Positions 32,832-41,783 of a DNA stretch of 55,248 nucleotides are shown here, in pieces; the stretch's first letter is position 1; every line of letters begins with the position of its first letter. The stretch spans positions 1 through 55,248 of the forward strand of contig DAOTXN010000183.1 of NCBI GenBank assembly GCA_034435435.1, read 5' to 3'. The translations under genes were made by a program, and so were the position numbers. Origin of the DNA: DAOTXN01 sp034435435. Its GTDB lineage: Bacteria > Chloroflexota > Anaerolineae > S140-20. Under the pieces are notes generated by a model. That model had not been told where the DNA came from, searched no databases, and saw only the letters and a list, made by a program, of their open reading frames with translations.

Positions 32832-33188
32832 ATGTCTACCGCCGAGACAAACTTGGGTCGGATACAAATCTCACCTGCTGCGATTGCCAGCATCGTGGGA
32901 CAAGCCTTGACGAGCACTTATGGCGTGGTTGGCATTGCGCCTAAAAACCTGGGCAATCAGCTCGCCCACGTCTTTCAACGTGACGCTCGCCACGGGGTCA
33001 ATGTGCGCGTCAAAGAAGAACAAATCATCATTGACGTGCACGTAATCGTCGAGTATGGTACGCGCATCGCTTCGGTGGCAAAAAGCATTATGAATGTGGT
33101 CAAGTTCAACGTGGAACGGGCGCTGGGAGTGCCGGTAGCTCAGGTCAACGTACACGTGGAAGGACTGCGCATCAGCAATCCAGACTAA
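32832..33188 (+). CDS. Asp23/Gls24 family envelope-stress protein
   Basis: Encodes 118 residues: IQISPAAIASIVGQAL, STYGVVGIAPKNLG, then VDVHVIVEYGTRIASVAKSI and VPVAQVNVHVEGLRI, the full Asp23 pattern. Members are cytoplasmic or membrane-associated proteins linked to envelope stress and, by conserved neighbourhood, to fatty-acid kinase. GGGAGGAA precedes the ATG. A second family member lies at 42597-42965. The 69 nt to fakA hold CAGCGGTCAGC-type degenerate repeats (33190-33240). Confidence 0.9.
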   Translation: MSTAETNLGRIQISPAAIASIVGQALTSTYGVVGIAPKNLGNQLAHVFQRDARHGVNVRVKEEQIIIDVHVIVEYGTRIASVAKSIMNVVKFNVERALGVPVAQVNVHVEGLRISNPD

Positions 33189-33257
33189 ATCAGCGGTCAG
33201 CCGTTAGCAGTCAGGCCATCCCTTGAAAGCTGATCGCTGAAACCAAGGGGAATACGG

Positions 33258-34976
33258 GTGAAAGAACAGATCGCGCATAGCAGCCTATCATCTCTGAGCG
33301 AACCTGGAACAACGGCAGGGCATGGTCCGATCCTGGCGGTGGATGGACAGGGCCTCAAGCGCTTGATCCAGGCTAGTCTGACCTGGTTGCGACACCACCA
33401 GACGGCGATCAACGCCCTCAATGTTTTTCCGGTGCCTGATGGCGATACGGGCACCAATATGCTCCTGACGATGCAATCGGCCTGGGCCGAAATCGCCGAC
33501 TCGCCCGAACAGAACGCGGGCATGGTGGCTCAAAGCATCGCACACGGCGCATTGATGGGGGCCCGAGGCAACTCGGGGGTGATCTTGTCGCAATTGTGGC
33601 GCGGTTTCGCGCGCAGCTTGGGCAACAAACAGACCTTTGCCGCAGCCGACCTGGCCGAGGCGCTTCAGGAAGCCGCCGACACGGCTTACAAGGGCGTGAT
33701 CAAGCCGGTGGAGGGCACCATCCTCACGGTAGCGCGCGCAGCGGCCAATGCAGCCGGCCAGGTGACACGTGAATATGGCGACCTGAACATCGCTTTGGAC
33801 TATATCGTCGGCCAAACCAAACAGGCCGTGGCCCGTACCCCCAGCCAATTGCCGGTTCTGGCCGAGGCCGGGGTGGTTGACGCCGGGGGGCAGGGTTTTT
33901 GTACCATTCTCGAAGGGATGATGCGCTACCTGCGCGGCGAGACTGTGGCGGTGGATCAGGCGCTGGACACAGCCGTGGACCTGCGCGAGCCGGGCGATCG
34001 CGTTATCGAAGCAGTCCCCCAGCCCACCCATGGCGAGGCAGGTTACGGCTATGATGTGCAGTTTATCATCGTCGGCCAGAACTTGCAGGTGGATCATATC
34101 CGCGCCGATATTGACGCTATGGGCGATTCGACGCTGGTCGTAGGCGACGCCGGCGCTGTTAAAGTGCATGTTCACGTGTCCGACCCAGGCGTACCTATCA
34201 GTTACGCCGTGCGTTGGGGCTCGCTGCGCGACGTCGTGGTCGAGGATATGCAGGCCCAATACCAGGAGTTCATCTTGGGAAGGGCGGCGCCGCCCGTGGC
34301 CGCCCCCAAGATGCCCCAGAGCGAGGTAGGCACGGTGGCGGTGGTCCCTGGAGAGGGCCTGGCTCGCGTCTTTGAGAGCCTGGGCGTGGGCAAGGTGGTC
34401 AGCGGCGGGCAAACGATGAATCCCAGCACGCAGCAACTACTGGAAGCGGTCGAGGCGCTGCCCGCTAAAAAGGTCATCATTCTGCCCAACAACAGCAATA
34501 TCGTGATGGCCGCCCAACAAGCCGCCGAGATGGCCTCAAAGCCAGTGATCGTCGTGCGCACAAGTACTCTTCCTCAAGGGATCGCCGCACTCTTGGCGTT
34601 CAATTACCAAGCTGACCTGGAAACCAACGCCGAATTGATGCAAATCGCCATAGAAGAAGTAGAGACCGGCGAAATCACCACCGCGACTCGTTCGGTCGAG
34701 ATCAACGGCGTACAGGTCCAGGCGGGCGAGATCATCGGGCTGGTTAATGAGGAGTTGGTGGCTGCGGGTAAAACGGTTGAAGACGTAGTGTGGCTGATGA
34801 TGGACAAGATGGCGCTGGCCGACCGCGAGATACTCACGCTGTATTACGGCAATGGCGTCGTGGAGGAACAGGCCGCTCAATTGGCGGCCAAGATCAGCGT
34901 CCGCTATCCCGCTCAAGAGATCGAAGTGGTAGAGGGAGGTCAGCCTCACTACCACTATATCTTGTCTGTGGAATAG
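33258..34976 (+). CDS. fakA: Fatty acid kinase catalytic subunit FakA (DhaL/DAK2 domain)
   Basis: Encodes 572 residues. The N-terminal DhaL-type kinase domain has VFPVPDGDTGTNM (Mg/ATP-binding aspartates) and GALMGARGNSGVILSQ. The C-terminal half is the DegV-like FakA domain (VAVVPGEGLARVFESLG; IILPNNSNIVMAAQQAAEM). With FakB it phosphorylates exogenous or recycled fatty acids to acyl-phosphates for phospholipid synthesis. GTG start with AAGGGG at 33244-33249. The neighbouring genes are an Asp23 protein and two FakB proteins, the expected set. Confidence 0.93.
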   Translation: MKEQIAHSSLSSLSEPGTTAGHGPILAVDGQGLKRLIQASLTWLRHHQTAINALNVFPVPDGDTGTNMLLTMQSAWAEIADSPEQNAGMVAQSIAHGALMGARGNSGVILSQLWRGFARSLGNKQTFAAADLAEALQEAADTAYKGVIKPVEGTILTVARAAANAAGQVTREYGDLNIALDYIVGQTKQAVARTPSQLPVLAEAGVVDAGGQGFCTILEGMMRYLRGETVAVDQALDTAVDLREPGDRVIEAVPQPTHGEAGYGYDVQFIIVGQNLQVDHIRADIDAMGDSTLVVGDAGAVKVHVHVSDPGVPISYAVRWGSLRDVVVEDMQAQYQEFILGRAAPPVAAPKMPQSEVGTVAVVPGEGLARVFESLGVGKVVSGGQTMNPSTQQLLEAVEALPAKKVIILPNNSNIVMAAQQAAEMASKPVIVVRTSTLPQGIAALLAFNYQADLETNAELMQIAIEEVETGEITTATRSVEINGVQVQAGEIIGLVNEELVAAGKTVEDVVWLMMDKMALADREILTLYYGNGVVEEQAAQLAAKISVRYPAQEIEVVEGGQPHYHYILSVE

Positions 34977-35016
34977 TTTTTCTGACCACAATAAACGAGA
35001 CGTCAAGGAGGACGTT

Positions 35017-35868
35017 TTGAGCATTGTACACATCGTCACCGACAGCACCGCCCAATTAAGCCCTGAACTAGCGGAGCAATTGGGAGTAGTGGTGGTTCCA
35101 CTGGAAATCCACTTTGGGGCGCAGAAATTTCGCGAGGGCGTGGACCTGAGCACTGATGAGTTTTTTCGCCGCGTGGCCCGCGACCCGGTGATGCCAGTGT
35201 CGCACGCCCCTTCAGTAGATGCTTTTCGCCAGGTATATGCCACGCTGAACGAGTCCACCGATCAGATTCTATCTCTACACATTTCGAGCAAGCTAAGCCC
35301 AACGTGCGCCCATGCGCGCAGCGCCGCCAACTTTTTCCTGGGTCGCTGCAATATCGAGATCGTCGATTCGGGGACGATTTCATTGGGGTTATCCATTCTG
35401 GTCCACGCGGCAGCCAGAGCCGCCGCGCAAGGCCAGCCGCTGGACGACATCATACGCTTAACCCGCGGGATGATCCCCCACGTCTATGCCGTTTTTTTCA
35501 CCAACTCGCTGGATTATTTGGAGCGAAATCAACTGCTCACCGAGTCTCAGGCCATTTTGGGGACGATGCTCAACATCCGTCCATTTTTAGCCATCGAGGA
35601 GGGTGAGCTGCTCCCAATGGAAAAAGTGCGCACCCGTGAAAAAATCGTAGACAAGTTGGTTGAATTTGTATCCGAGTTTTCCCGCGTCAAGCAAATCGCC
35701 ATCATACAAAGCCCCAGTCGGGCCGCCAAAGACGCGCGTGTGTTGTTAGACCGGCTGCAGGCCACGTTTCCCGAATACACGTTTGACACACTTGACTACG
35801 GCCCAACGCTGGCGACGCACATTGGCCCCCATAGCCTGGGATTGATTGTCTATGAGGGGACGGAATAG
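35017..35868 (+). CDS. fakB: Fatty-acid-binding protein FakB (DegV family), first copy
   Basis: Encodes 283 residues. The DegV signature VTDSTAQLSPEL opens the protein and a SxxHAPSVDAF segment follows; ISSKLSPTCAHA and the C-terminal IGPHSLGLIV are also typical. FakB carries a fatty acid whose carboxylate is phosphorylated by FakA. TTG start at 35017 with AAGGAGG ideally placed. It lies 40 nt after fakA. Two different FakB proteins in one operon suggest two acyl-chain preferences, which is inference from studied pairs. Confidence 0.92.
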   Translation: MSIVHIVTDSTAQLSPELAEQLGVVVVPLEIHFGAQKFREGVDLSTDEFFRRVARDPVMPVSHAPSVDAFRQVYATLNESTDQILSLHISSKLSPTCAHARSAANFFLGRCNIEIVDSGTISLGLSILVHAAARAAAQGQPLDDIIRLTRGMIPHVYAVFFTNSLDYLERNQLLTESQAILGTMLNIRPFLAIEEGELLPMEKVRTREKIVDKLVEFVSEFSRVKQIAIIQSPSRAAKDARVLLDRLQATFPEYTFDTLDYGPTLATHIGPHSLGLIVYEGTE

Positions 35869-35934
35869 ACAGAGATGTGACCCTCGCGCAGGCTCAGAAA
35901 TCTGCGGGAGGCGGTGATAGATTGTGACCTTTAA

Positions 35935-36777
35935 ATGACTCAAAAGATCAAGATTGTCACGGATAGCACGGCCGACCTCCCCGACGCACTGGTCGAAGAG
36001 TTGGGCATTGGGATGATTTATGATTACATCAATTTCGGCGCGACCAGTCTGCGCGACAAGATCGATATTTCGCGCTCCGAATTTTACCGCCGTCTGGCCG
36101 GCGAGACCGAAATGCCCACAACGGCCGCGCCTGGCGTGGGCGAATTCGAAGCAACTTATCGCCAGGCCGGCGCGCCCGACGTAGCCGTCGTATCTCTGCA
36201 CCCTCCGGCGCGCTTCAGCGTACTTTATAACGCGGCGCAATTGGCGGCTCAGTCTTTCCCGGAAGGACACATCACCGTCGTAGACACAGGGCAACTCTCT
36301 ATGGGGATGGGTTGGCTCGTGATTGCCGCCGCCAGGGCCGCCCAAGCCGGCGCGGCAGTGCACGAAATCGTCGCGCTGGTACAAGATATGAAACCCCGCG
36401 TGCGTCTGTATGCAGCCCTCGACACGTTTGAATTCCTGCACCGGGGCGGGCGCGTGGGTTGGGCGCAGGCCCTGGTCGGCACGCTGCTGCGTATCAAGCC
36501 CATGATCGAGGTGCGCGATGGCGACGTGCTGGCCCTCGATCGGGTACGCACCACCCGGCGCGCCATGGAGCGACTCATTGCGCTGACGGAAGACCTGGGG
36601 GCCTTGGAAGCGCTGGCCGTGGTGCACAGCAACTGGCCCGCAGGCGCCGCCGAGTTGCGGGACCTGCTGGCGCACGCGCCCGTGAAAGAACCAGTGCTCA
36701 CAGTAGACGTGACGCCGGTCATCGGCGTGCACGTCGGTCCCCGGGCTTTGGGTGTCGCAGCAGTCGTGGCCGGCTAA
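35935..36777 (+). CDS. fakB: Fatty-acid-binding protein FakB (DegV family), second copy
   Basis: Encodes 280 residues. VTDSTADLPDALVEEL is the DegV opening, with EMPTTAAPGVGEF, DTGQLSMGMGW and HRGGRVGWAQALVGTLL further on; the end is VGPRALGVAAV. The similarity to the first copy is clear but not close, so this is not a recent duplication. The TAA stop lies within CTAA, which is the left flank of a 98-bp MITE (36778-36875); the element therefore joins the gene end exactly without changing the protein. Confidence 0.92.
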   Translation: MTQKIKIVTDSTADLPDALVEELGIGMIYDYINFGATSLRDKIDISRSEFYRRLAGETEMPTTAAPGVGEFEATYRQAGAPDVAVVSLHPPARFSVLYNAAQLAAQSFPEGHITVVDTGQLSMGMGWLVIAAARAAQAGAAVHEIVALVQDMKPRVRLYAALDTFEFLHRGGRVGWAQALVGTLLRIKPMIEVRDGDVLALDRVRTTRRAMERLIALTEDLGALEALAVVHSNWPAGAAELRDLLAHAPVKEPVLTVDVTPVIGVHVGPRALGVAAVVAG

Positions 36778-36875
36778 CAGTCTGTCGGAGAGATGTAATT
36801 TAGCCTCTTGTGGGCGTACAAAATGGGCACGAAACGGGCGCAAGGCCCTATATTACAGGGTTCTCCGACAGACTG
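36778..36875. mobile_element. 98-bp MITE, copy 2
   Basis: Perfect 14-bp terminal inverted repeats: CAGTCTGTCGGAGA (36778-36791) and TCTCCGACAGACTG (36862-36875). Flanks are CTAA on the left (including the fakB TAA) and CTAG on the right (36876-36879), a near-perfect target duplication. It is reverse-oriented relative to copy 1 at 29086-29183 and equal in length. It separates fakB from recG. Confidence 0.9.
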
Positions 36876-36910
36876 CTAGGACATCGTTTTAACCACCTAT
36901 GGGAGTCTTT

Positions 36911-39379
36911 ATGACATCGGTCGTACAGCGATTACTCAAAATACTCGAATCGGAGAAACAAGACGGCTGCCGCGACAAAATGGTGTTCGGCGGGCTGGCT
37001 CGGTTTACCGATACATGGCTCAAAGAAGCGCCCCAAGAAGCCAGCGATGAGGCTTGGGTGCAAAAAATAGCCGAGCACTTGCAAAGTTACAGCCAGTTGA
37101 GCAGCCCTGATGAGCGCCGCGCCAGCCTGGAAAAACTGGAAGCTGTGCTCCAGGCCGGGGCGCGGGCCATCGCCCGCCCCAACTCGCAACGGACGCGCCG
37201 CGTTCCGACCCGGGCCACAACCAATGCGCCGTCCGCGCCGCGAGAGGTAGCGCGTCCGGCGTCTGGCCCCGCGCAACCGAGCCCCACTCCTGCTGCATAT
37301 CCGGCCCCGCGCCCGGGCGATGCTGGGCTAGACTCGTCCATCACAACCTTATCGGGTATTGGCCCGGTGCAGTCCAAGCGGTTAGCGCGTCTGGGGGTAC
37401 GCACTATACGCGATATGCTCTACTTTTTCCCCCGCCGCTATGATGATTTCAGCACCCTCAAGACTATCAACCAGTTGGAATATGGCGAAGAGGTCACGAT
37501 CATGGGGCGCGTGTGGGACGTACACGCGCAACGCACCCGCAGCGGGCGGACCATCACCAAAGCCGTTATCGAAGATGGCTCGGGGACCATCGAAGCAACC
37601 TGGTTCAATCAGCCGCACCTGGCGGAGCAGCTCCGGCCCTTGCGGCAGGTCGTGATCAGCGGGAAGGTAGATGAATATTTGGGTCGCCTGACCTTTCTAT
37701 CGCCGCAATGGGAGCCGCTGGACCGTCAATTGTTGCACACAGCGCGGTTGGTTCCCATCTATCCCTTGACGGAAGGCCTCGCGGCCCGCTGGCTGCGCAA
37801 GACCGTGACCCGCACTGTGGGGTATTGGTCACAGCGCGTGCCCGACCATCTCCCCAAAGAGGTGCGCCAGCGCGTCGGATTGTACGATCTGGAGACGGCG
37901 CTACGACAGATTCACTTGCCTGAAAGCGCGGACGCGTTGAAAAAGGCGCGTTATCGCCTGGCTTTTGATGAGCTTTTTGTGATTCAAATCGGCGTGTTGC
38001 GCCAGCGCCTCGCCTGGCAATCGGAGCCGGGCTATGCGCTTCCGGCGGATGACGCAGCGCTGCAGCGCTTTGTGCTGGGTCTCCCCTTCGAACTGACCGG
38101 CGCGCAGCAGCGCGCACTGAGTGAAATCGTGCATGACCTGCGCCGCGACCGGCCCATGAGCCGGTTGCTCCAGGGCGACGTCGGTTCCGGCAAGACCGTT
38201 GTGGCAGCGGCGGTCATGGCGCTGGTCGTGGCAGCGGGAGCCCAAGCAGCCCTGATGGCCCCCACCGAAATCCTGGCCGAACAACACTATCACACCCTCG
38301 CACGGCTGCTCCAAGCCCATGCGCCTCCCCAACCTGAAATGCGTCTGCTCACCGGGAGCACACCGCCGGCCGAAAAAGAGGCTATCTACCGGGGGCTGGC
38401 CGACGGCTCGGTGGACCTGGTGGTAGGCACACACGCTCTGATTCAAGAAGGGGTGCAATTCAAACAACTGGTCCTGGCTATCGTGGACGAGCAGCATCGC
38501 TTTGGCGTCGAACAACGGTCTGCGCTGCGACAAAAAGGATTCAACCCTCACGTGTTGGTGATGACGGCCACCCCCATACCGCGCAGTCTGGCGTTGACCA
38601 TCTTTGGCGACCTGGACCTTTCGATCATCGACGAGATGCCGCCCGGTCGCCAGGCTATTCAGACGCGCATGCTTTTGCCCACCGAGCGCGAACGAGCATA
38701 CGCCTTTGTGCGCACGCAAATCAACCAGGGGCGGCAGGCGTTCATTATCTGTCCGTTGGTCCAGGAGAGTGAAAAGATCGAAGCCAAAGCGGCCGTGGAG
38801 GAGCACGAGCGGCTGCAAAAACATATCTTTCCCGACCTACGCCTGGGCCTACTCCACGGGCGAATGAGCGGCGACGCAAAAGAAGCCGTGATGAGCCAGT
38901 TTGCCCGCGGCGAGCTGCACATTCTGGTCAGCACCTCGGTGGTCGAAGTGGGCATTGACGTGCCCAACGCCACGGTGATGCTGGTCGAGGGAGCCAATCG
39001 CTTTGGCCTGGCCCAGTTGCATCAATTTCGTGGGCGCGTGGGGCGAGGCGAGCACGCTTCGTACTGTTTGCTCATCGCCGATTCGAGCACCGACGCCAGC
39101 CAGGAGCGCCTGCAAGCCATCGAAGCCACTCAAGACGGTTTCGAGCTGGCCGAAAAAGACCTAGAACTGCGCGGTCCGGGTGAGTTTTTCGGCACACGGC
39201 AGAGCGGTCTGCCGGATTTGAAGCTGGCTCGCGTGGCCGACCTGCGCCTGTTAGAAGTGGCGCGCCGTGAGGCTCAGCTTTTGTTTGACGCGGATCCCAA
39301 GTTATCGAGTCCCGACCTGCGGCTGCTCTTGCAACAGGTAGATCGTTTCTGGTCGGATGGAGGAGACATCAGCTCATGA
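36911..39379 (+). CDS. recG: ATP-dependent DNA helicase RecG
   Basis: Encodes 822 residues. RecG remodels stalled forks and branched DNA. About 135 residues of helical and Pro/Ala-rich sequence precede the wedge domain (LSGIGPVQSKRLARLGV; YGEEVTIMGRVWDV). The helicase core has Walker A GDVGSGKT, a DEQH box (IVDEQHRFGVEQR), TATPIPRSLALT and the motif VI region QLHQFRGRVGRG. The N-terminal extension resembles that of Thermotoga-like RecG proteins. The ATG at 36911 was chosen because GGAG lies 5 nt ahead; ATG 36899 is possible. Its end overlaps coaD by 4 nt (ATGA). Confidence 0.95.
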   Translation: MTSVVQRLLKILESEKQDGCRDKMVFGGLARFTDTWLKEAPQEASDEAWVQKIAEHLQSYSQLSSPDERRASLEKLEAVLQAGARAIARPNSQRTRRVPTRATTNAPSAPREVARPASGPAQPSPTPAAYPAPRPGDAGLDSSITTLSGIGPVQSKRLARLGVRTIRDMLYFFPRRYDDFSTLKTINQLEYGEEVTIMGRVWDVHAQRTRSGRTITKAVIEDGSGTIEATWFNQPHLAEQLRPLRQVVISGKVDEYLGRLTFLSPQWEPLDRQLLHTARLVPIYPLTEGLAARWLRKTVTRTVGYWSQRVPDHLPKEVRQRVGLYDLETALRQIHLPESADALKKARYRLAFDELFVIQIGVLRQRLAWQSEPGYALPADDAALQRFVLGLPFELTGAQQRALSEIVHDLRRDRPMSRLLQGDVGSGKTVVAAAVMALVVAAGAQAALMAPTEILAEQHYHTLARLLQAHAPPQPEMRLLTGSTPPAEKEAIYRGLADGSVDLVVGTHALIQEGVQFKQLVLAIVDEQHRFGVEQRSALRQKGFNPHVLVMTATPIPRSLALTIFGDLDLSIIDEMPPGRQAIQTRMLLPTERERAYAFVRTQINQGRQAFIICPLVQESEKIEAKAAVEEHERLQKHIFPDLRLGLLHGRMSGDAKEAVMSQFARGELHILVSTSVVEVGIDVPNATVMLVEGANRFGLAQLHQFRGRVGRGEHASYCLLIADSSTDASQERLQAIEATQDGFELAEKDLELRGPGEFFGTRQSGLPDLKLARVADLRLLEVARREAQLLFDADPKLSSPDLRLLLQQVDRFWSDGGDISS

Positions 39380-39903
39380 CCGTAGCGCTTTATCCCGGCA
39401 CTTTCGACCCGATTCACAATGGACACCTCGACATCGTCCGGCGCGCCGTGGGCATCTTTGATCGACTCATCGTGGCGGTCTATGATCGCCCGCACAAGTC
39501 GCTCCTCTTTGACACCGACGAGCGCCTGACCCTGCTGCGCCGGGCCGTCGGAGATATGCCACGGGTAACAGTTACCAGCTATCACACACTGACCGTGGAT
39601 TTTGCCCGGCAGGCGGGTGCACAGGTCATCGTGCGCGGCCTGCGGGTTTTTTCCGATTTTGAGCTAGAGTTTCGGATGGCGTTGACCAACAAGCGTCTGG
39701 CGCCCGACATCGAAGTGGTGTGCCTGATCACAAGTGAAGAACACACCTTTCTCAGCTCCAGCACTGTTAAAGAAGTCATATCGCTCGGCGGCGACGTAAG
39801 CGGAATGGTGCCTCCCTTTGTGGCTCGGGCGCTCCACGACCGTTTTGCCGAGCTGGGCGAGGATGGCGCGAACTCGCTGCCGGTCGTGTCTTTACGCGAC
39901 TAG
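39376..39903 (+). CDS. coaD: Pantetheine-phosphate adenylyltransferase
   Basis: Encodes 175 residues. It adenylates 4'-phosphopantetheine to dephospho-CoA, the fourth step of CoA synthesis. GTFDPIHNGH at the start is the nucleotidyltransferase signature, and SSSTVKE is the conserved phosphate-binding segment. The C-terminus is slightly longer than usual. ATG overlaps the recG stop. In many bacteria rsmD stands between recG and coaD; here it is absent from this position. Confidence 0.95.
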   Translation: MTVALYPGTFDPIHNGHLDIVRRAVGIFDRLIVAVYDRPHKSLLFDTDERLTLLRRAVGDMPRVTVTSYHTLTVDFARQAGAQVIVRGLRVFSDFELEFRMALTNKRLAPDIEVVCLITSEEHTFLSSSTVKEVISLGGDVSGMVPPFVARALHDRFAELGEDGANSLPVVSLRD

Positions 39904-39968
39904 GATTTTCGCATGGCCCGGACGATTGTCAGGATGGAAAGAGGGGATTGAGAGACGGAGGTCACTTT

Positions 39969-40463
39969 ATGGACATTCAACATCTATTGGATCGCCTGGA
40001 GACGCTGCTCAGCGATAGCCGCCGCATTGGTGGAAAGCTGATCGTCGACGCTCAACGTAGCTGGGACCTGATCGACCAAATGCGCATTTCTATCCCCGAG
40101 GAGGTCAAACAGGCCCAACGGGTCAACCAGGAGCGCGATCGCATCATCGCCCAGGCGAAAGAAGAGGCCAGTCGCATCGTCGAGTTGGCGCGCAAGGACG
40201 CCACCAAGTTGACCGAAGAGCACCCCATTGTCAAACAGGCCAAAGAATTGGCAGCGACCATTGAGGCGCGGGCGCGGCGCGACGCCGACAACATGCAGCG
40301 CGAGGCCGATGGCTATGTCTTGGATGTGCTCGCCAGGCTGGACGAAGACCTCTCGCGGGCATTGGTCGAGGTGCGAAACGGCATCGAACGGTTGCACCAT
40401 GAACGCCAATCCCTCCGATCCGATGGTTCCGAACCCTCGGGAGGTGGAATCGGGTACGAGTAG
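39969..40463 (+). CDS. Coiled-coil protein, DivIVA/SepIVA-like
   Basis: Encodes 164 residues that are almost entirely helical with heptad character and many Ala, Glu, Arg and Gln residues (RDRIIAQAKEEASRIVELAR). No membrane segment. The MDIQHLLDRLETLLSDS opening and position after coaD and before rpmF resemble the small DivIVA-like cell-division proteins found at this place in Actinobacteria. GGAGG at 39957-39961 precedes the ATG. A role in polar or septal wall growth is inference only; F-type ATPase b-like coiled coil is the alternative reading. Confidence 0.7.
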   Translation: MDIQHLLDRLETLLSDSRRIGGKLIVDAQRSWDLIDQMRISIPEEVKQAQRVNQERDRIIAQAKEEASRIVELARKDATKLTEEHPIVKQAKELAATIEARARRDADNMQREADGYVLDVLARLDEDLSRALVEVRNGIERLHHERQSLRSDGSEPSGGGIGYE

Positions 40464-40484
40464 ACCGCCATCACGTTTCATTTC

Positions 40485-40513
40485 TTGACAGGTCCAGACC
40501 TTATGCTTATAAT
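40485..40513 (+). promoter_or_regulatory. Consensus promoter of rpmF-fabD-fabG
   Basis: TTGACA at 40485-40490, 17 nt spacer, TATAAT at 40508-40513: perfect hexamers and spacing. It would give a leader of about 90 nt to the rpmF GTG and makes the downstream group a separate, strongly expressed transcript. Confidence 0.9.
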
Positions 40514-40607
40514 AGCGCCCGCTGCCCAGCACACAGATGCGTTATGACGGCACGTTAGGGAACCGGTTTCCTGGCGTGTCTGTAAAACTAGAAACGAGGA
40601 ATATCAA

Positions 40608-40796
40608 GTGGGTCCATTACCAAAACGCAAAACATCTCCCGGTCGTCGTGGTCGCCGTCGCGCGCACGATGCGCTTACACCGCCGCAACTGGTGCCTTGC
40701 CCCGAGTGCGGCGCACCGGCTCTACCACACCGTGTATGCCCAAGCTGCGGTTACTATCGTGGACGGCAGGCCGTGGAAATCAAAGAAGAAGAATAA
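40608..40796 (+). CDS. rpmF: 50S ribosomal protein L32
   Basis: Encodes 62 residues: MGPLPKRKTSPGRRGRRRAH opening, then CPECGAPALPHRVCPSCGYY with a four-cysteine zinc site, typical of L32. GTG start with CGAGGAA at 40594-40600. rpmF next to fatty-acid synthesis genes is a widespread arrangement. The DUF177 gene that often precedes rpmF is missing here. Confidence 0.95.
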   Translation: MGPLPKRKTSPGRRGRRRAHDALTPPQLVPCPECGAPALPHRVCPSCGYYRGRQAVEIKEEE

Positions 40797-40849
40797 GCCT
40801 TCGGTTGTCAGCTCTCAGCCAAGACCTGAAAGCTGAAAAAGGAAAGCCC

Positions 40850-41770
40850 GTGAGCCAGGTCGCGTATCTTTTCCCCGGTCAGGGGTCGCAATACGTGGGT
40901 ATGGGCCAGGCGCTTTGTCAAGCGCACCCCGCAGCACAGGCTATCTTTGCCCAAGCCGACGAGATATTGGGACTGGCTCTGACCCGTCTCTGTTTTGAAG
41001 GGCCGTCCGAAATCCTCACCGATACCATCAACGCCCAACCGGCCATTTTGACGGTTTCTGTCGCCGCGCTGGAGGCGTTGAAGGCAAAAGGACAATATGA
41101 ACTCCCGGCTTTTGTCGCCGGGCACAGTATGGGTGAGTTTAGCGCCCTGGTAGCGGCCGGAGCGTTGACCTTTGAGGAAGCGTTGGGCCTGGTGCGCGAG
41201 CGTGGGCGACTGATGAAATTGGCCGGCGACCGTAGCCCCGGCGGTATGGCCGCCGTGATCGGGTTGGACGTGGACAAACTGGCCGCCGCCTGCGCCGAGG
41301 CGCGCCAGGCCACCGGCGGCGTGATGCAAATCGCCAACGACAACTGCCCCGGCCAGACGGTGATCTCGGGCGACAAGGAATCCCTGGCGCTGGCGCTGGA
41401 AAAAGCCCAAGCCGCCGGCGCGCGCACAGTCGTACCGTTGCCGATCAGCATTGCGGCGCATTCGCCGTTGATGGCAGTAGTGGCAGACGAGTTTGCCGCC
41501 GCCGTAGACGCCGCGCCCATCGCCGACGCCCAAATTCCACTGGTGGGGAACGTCGGCGCCGCGCCCATCACCCGCGCCGACGATATTCGCGCCGAGCTCA
41601 AGGCGCAGCTCACGTCTTCAGTGCGTTGGACCGAGAGCATGCGCTATATCATTGCCCAGGGCGTGACGCGCGCAGTAGAGATCGGGCCTAAAGACGTGCT
41701 CACCGGGCTGATGAAACGCATCGAGCGCCAGGTGGAGCGGATCAACATCGGCGACGCTGCGCTGGCATAG
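40850..41770 (+). CDS. fabD: Malonyl-CoA:ACP transacylase
   Basis: Encodes 306 residues. It loads malonyl groups onto acyl carrier protein for type II fatty-acid synthesis. LFPGQGSQYVGMG is the N-terminal signature, the nucleophile is S93 in GHSMGEF, and H204 in AAHSPLM completes the dyad. The GTG at 40850 was chosen for AAAGGA just ahead and because the family begins there; the gap from rpmF holds a CAGCTCTCAGCC-type degenerate repeat. Confidence 0.95.
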   Translation: MSQVAYLFPGQGSQYVGMGQALCQAHPAAQAIFAQADEILGLALTRLCFEGPSEILTDTINAQPAILTVSVAALEALKAKGQYELPAFVAGHSMGEFSALVAAGALTFEEALGLVRERGRLMKLAGDRSPGGMAAVIGLDVDKLAAACAEARQATGGVMQIANDNCPGQTVISGDKESLALALEKAQAAGARTVVPLPISIAAHSPLMAVVADEFAAAVDAAPIADAQIPLVGNVGAAPITRADDIRAELKAQLTSSVRWTESMRYIIAQGVTRAVEIGPKDVLTGLMKRIERQVERINIGDAALA

Positions 41771-41783
41771 TAAGGAGTAAAAC

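Noticed and set aside
33288..34436. Long minus-strand frame opposite fakA
   Set aside because: Antisense shadow of a fully motif-supported fakA.
36778..36875. Terminator between fakB and recG
   Set aside because: The strong inverted ends are those of the 98-bp MITE present twice in the window, and no U-run follows; termination would be a side effect.
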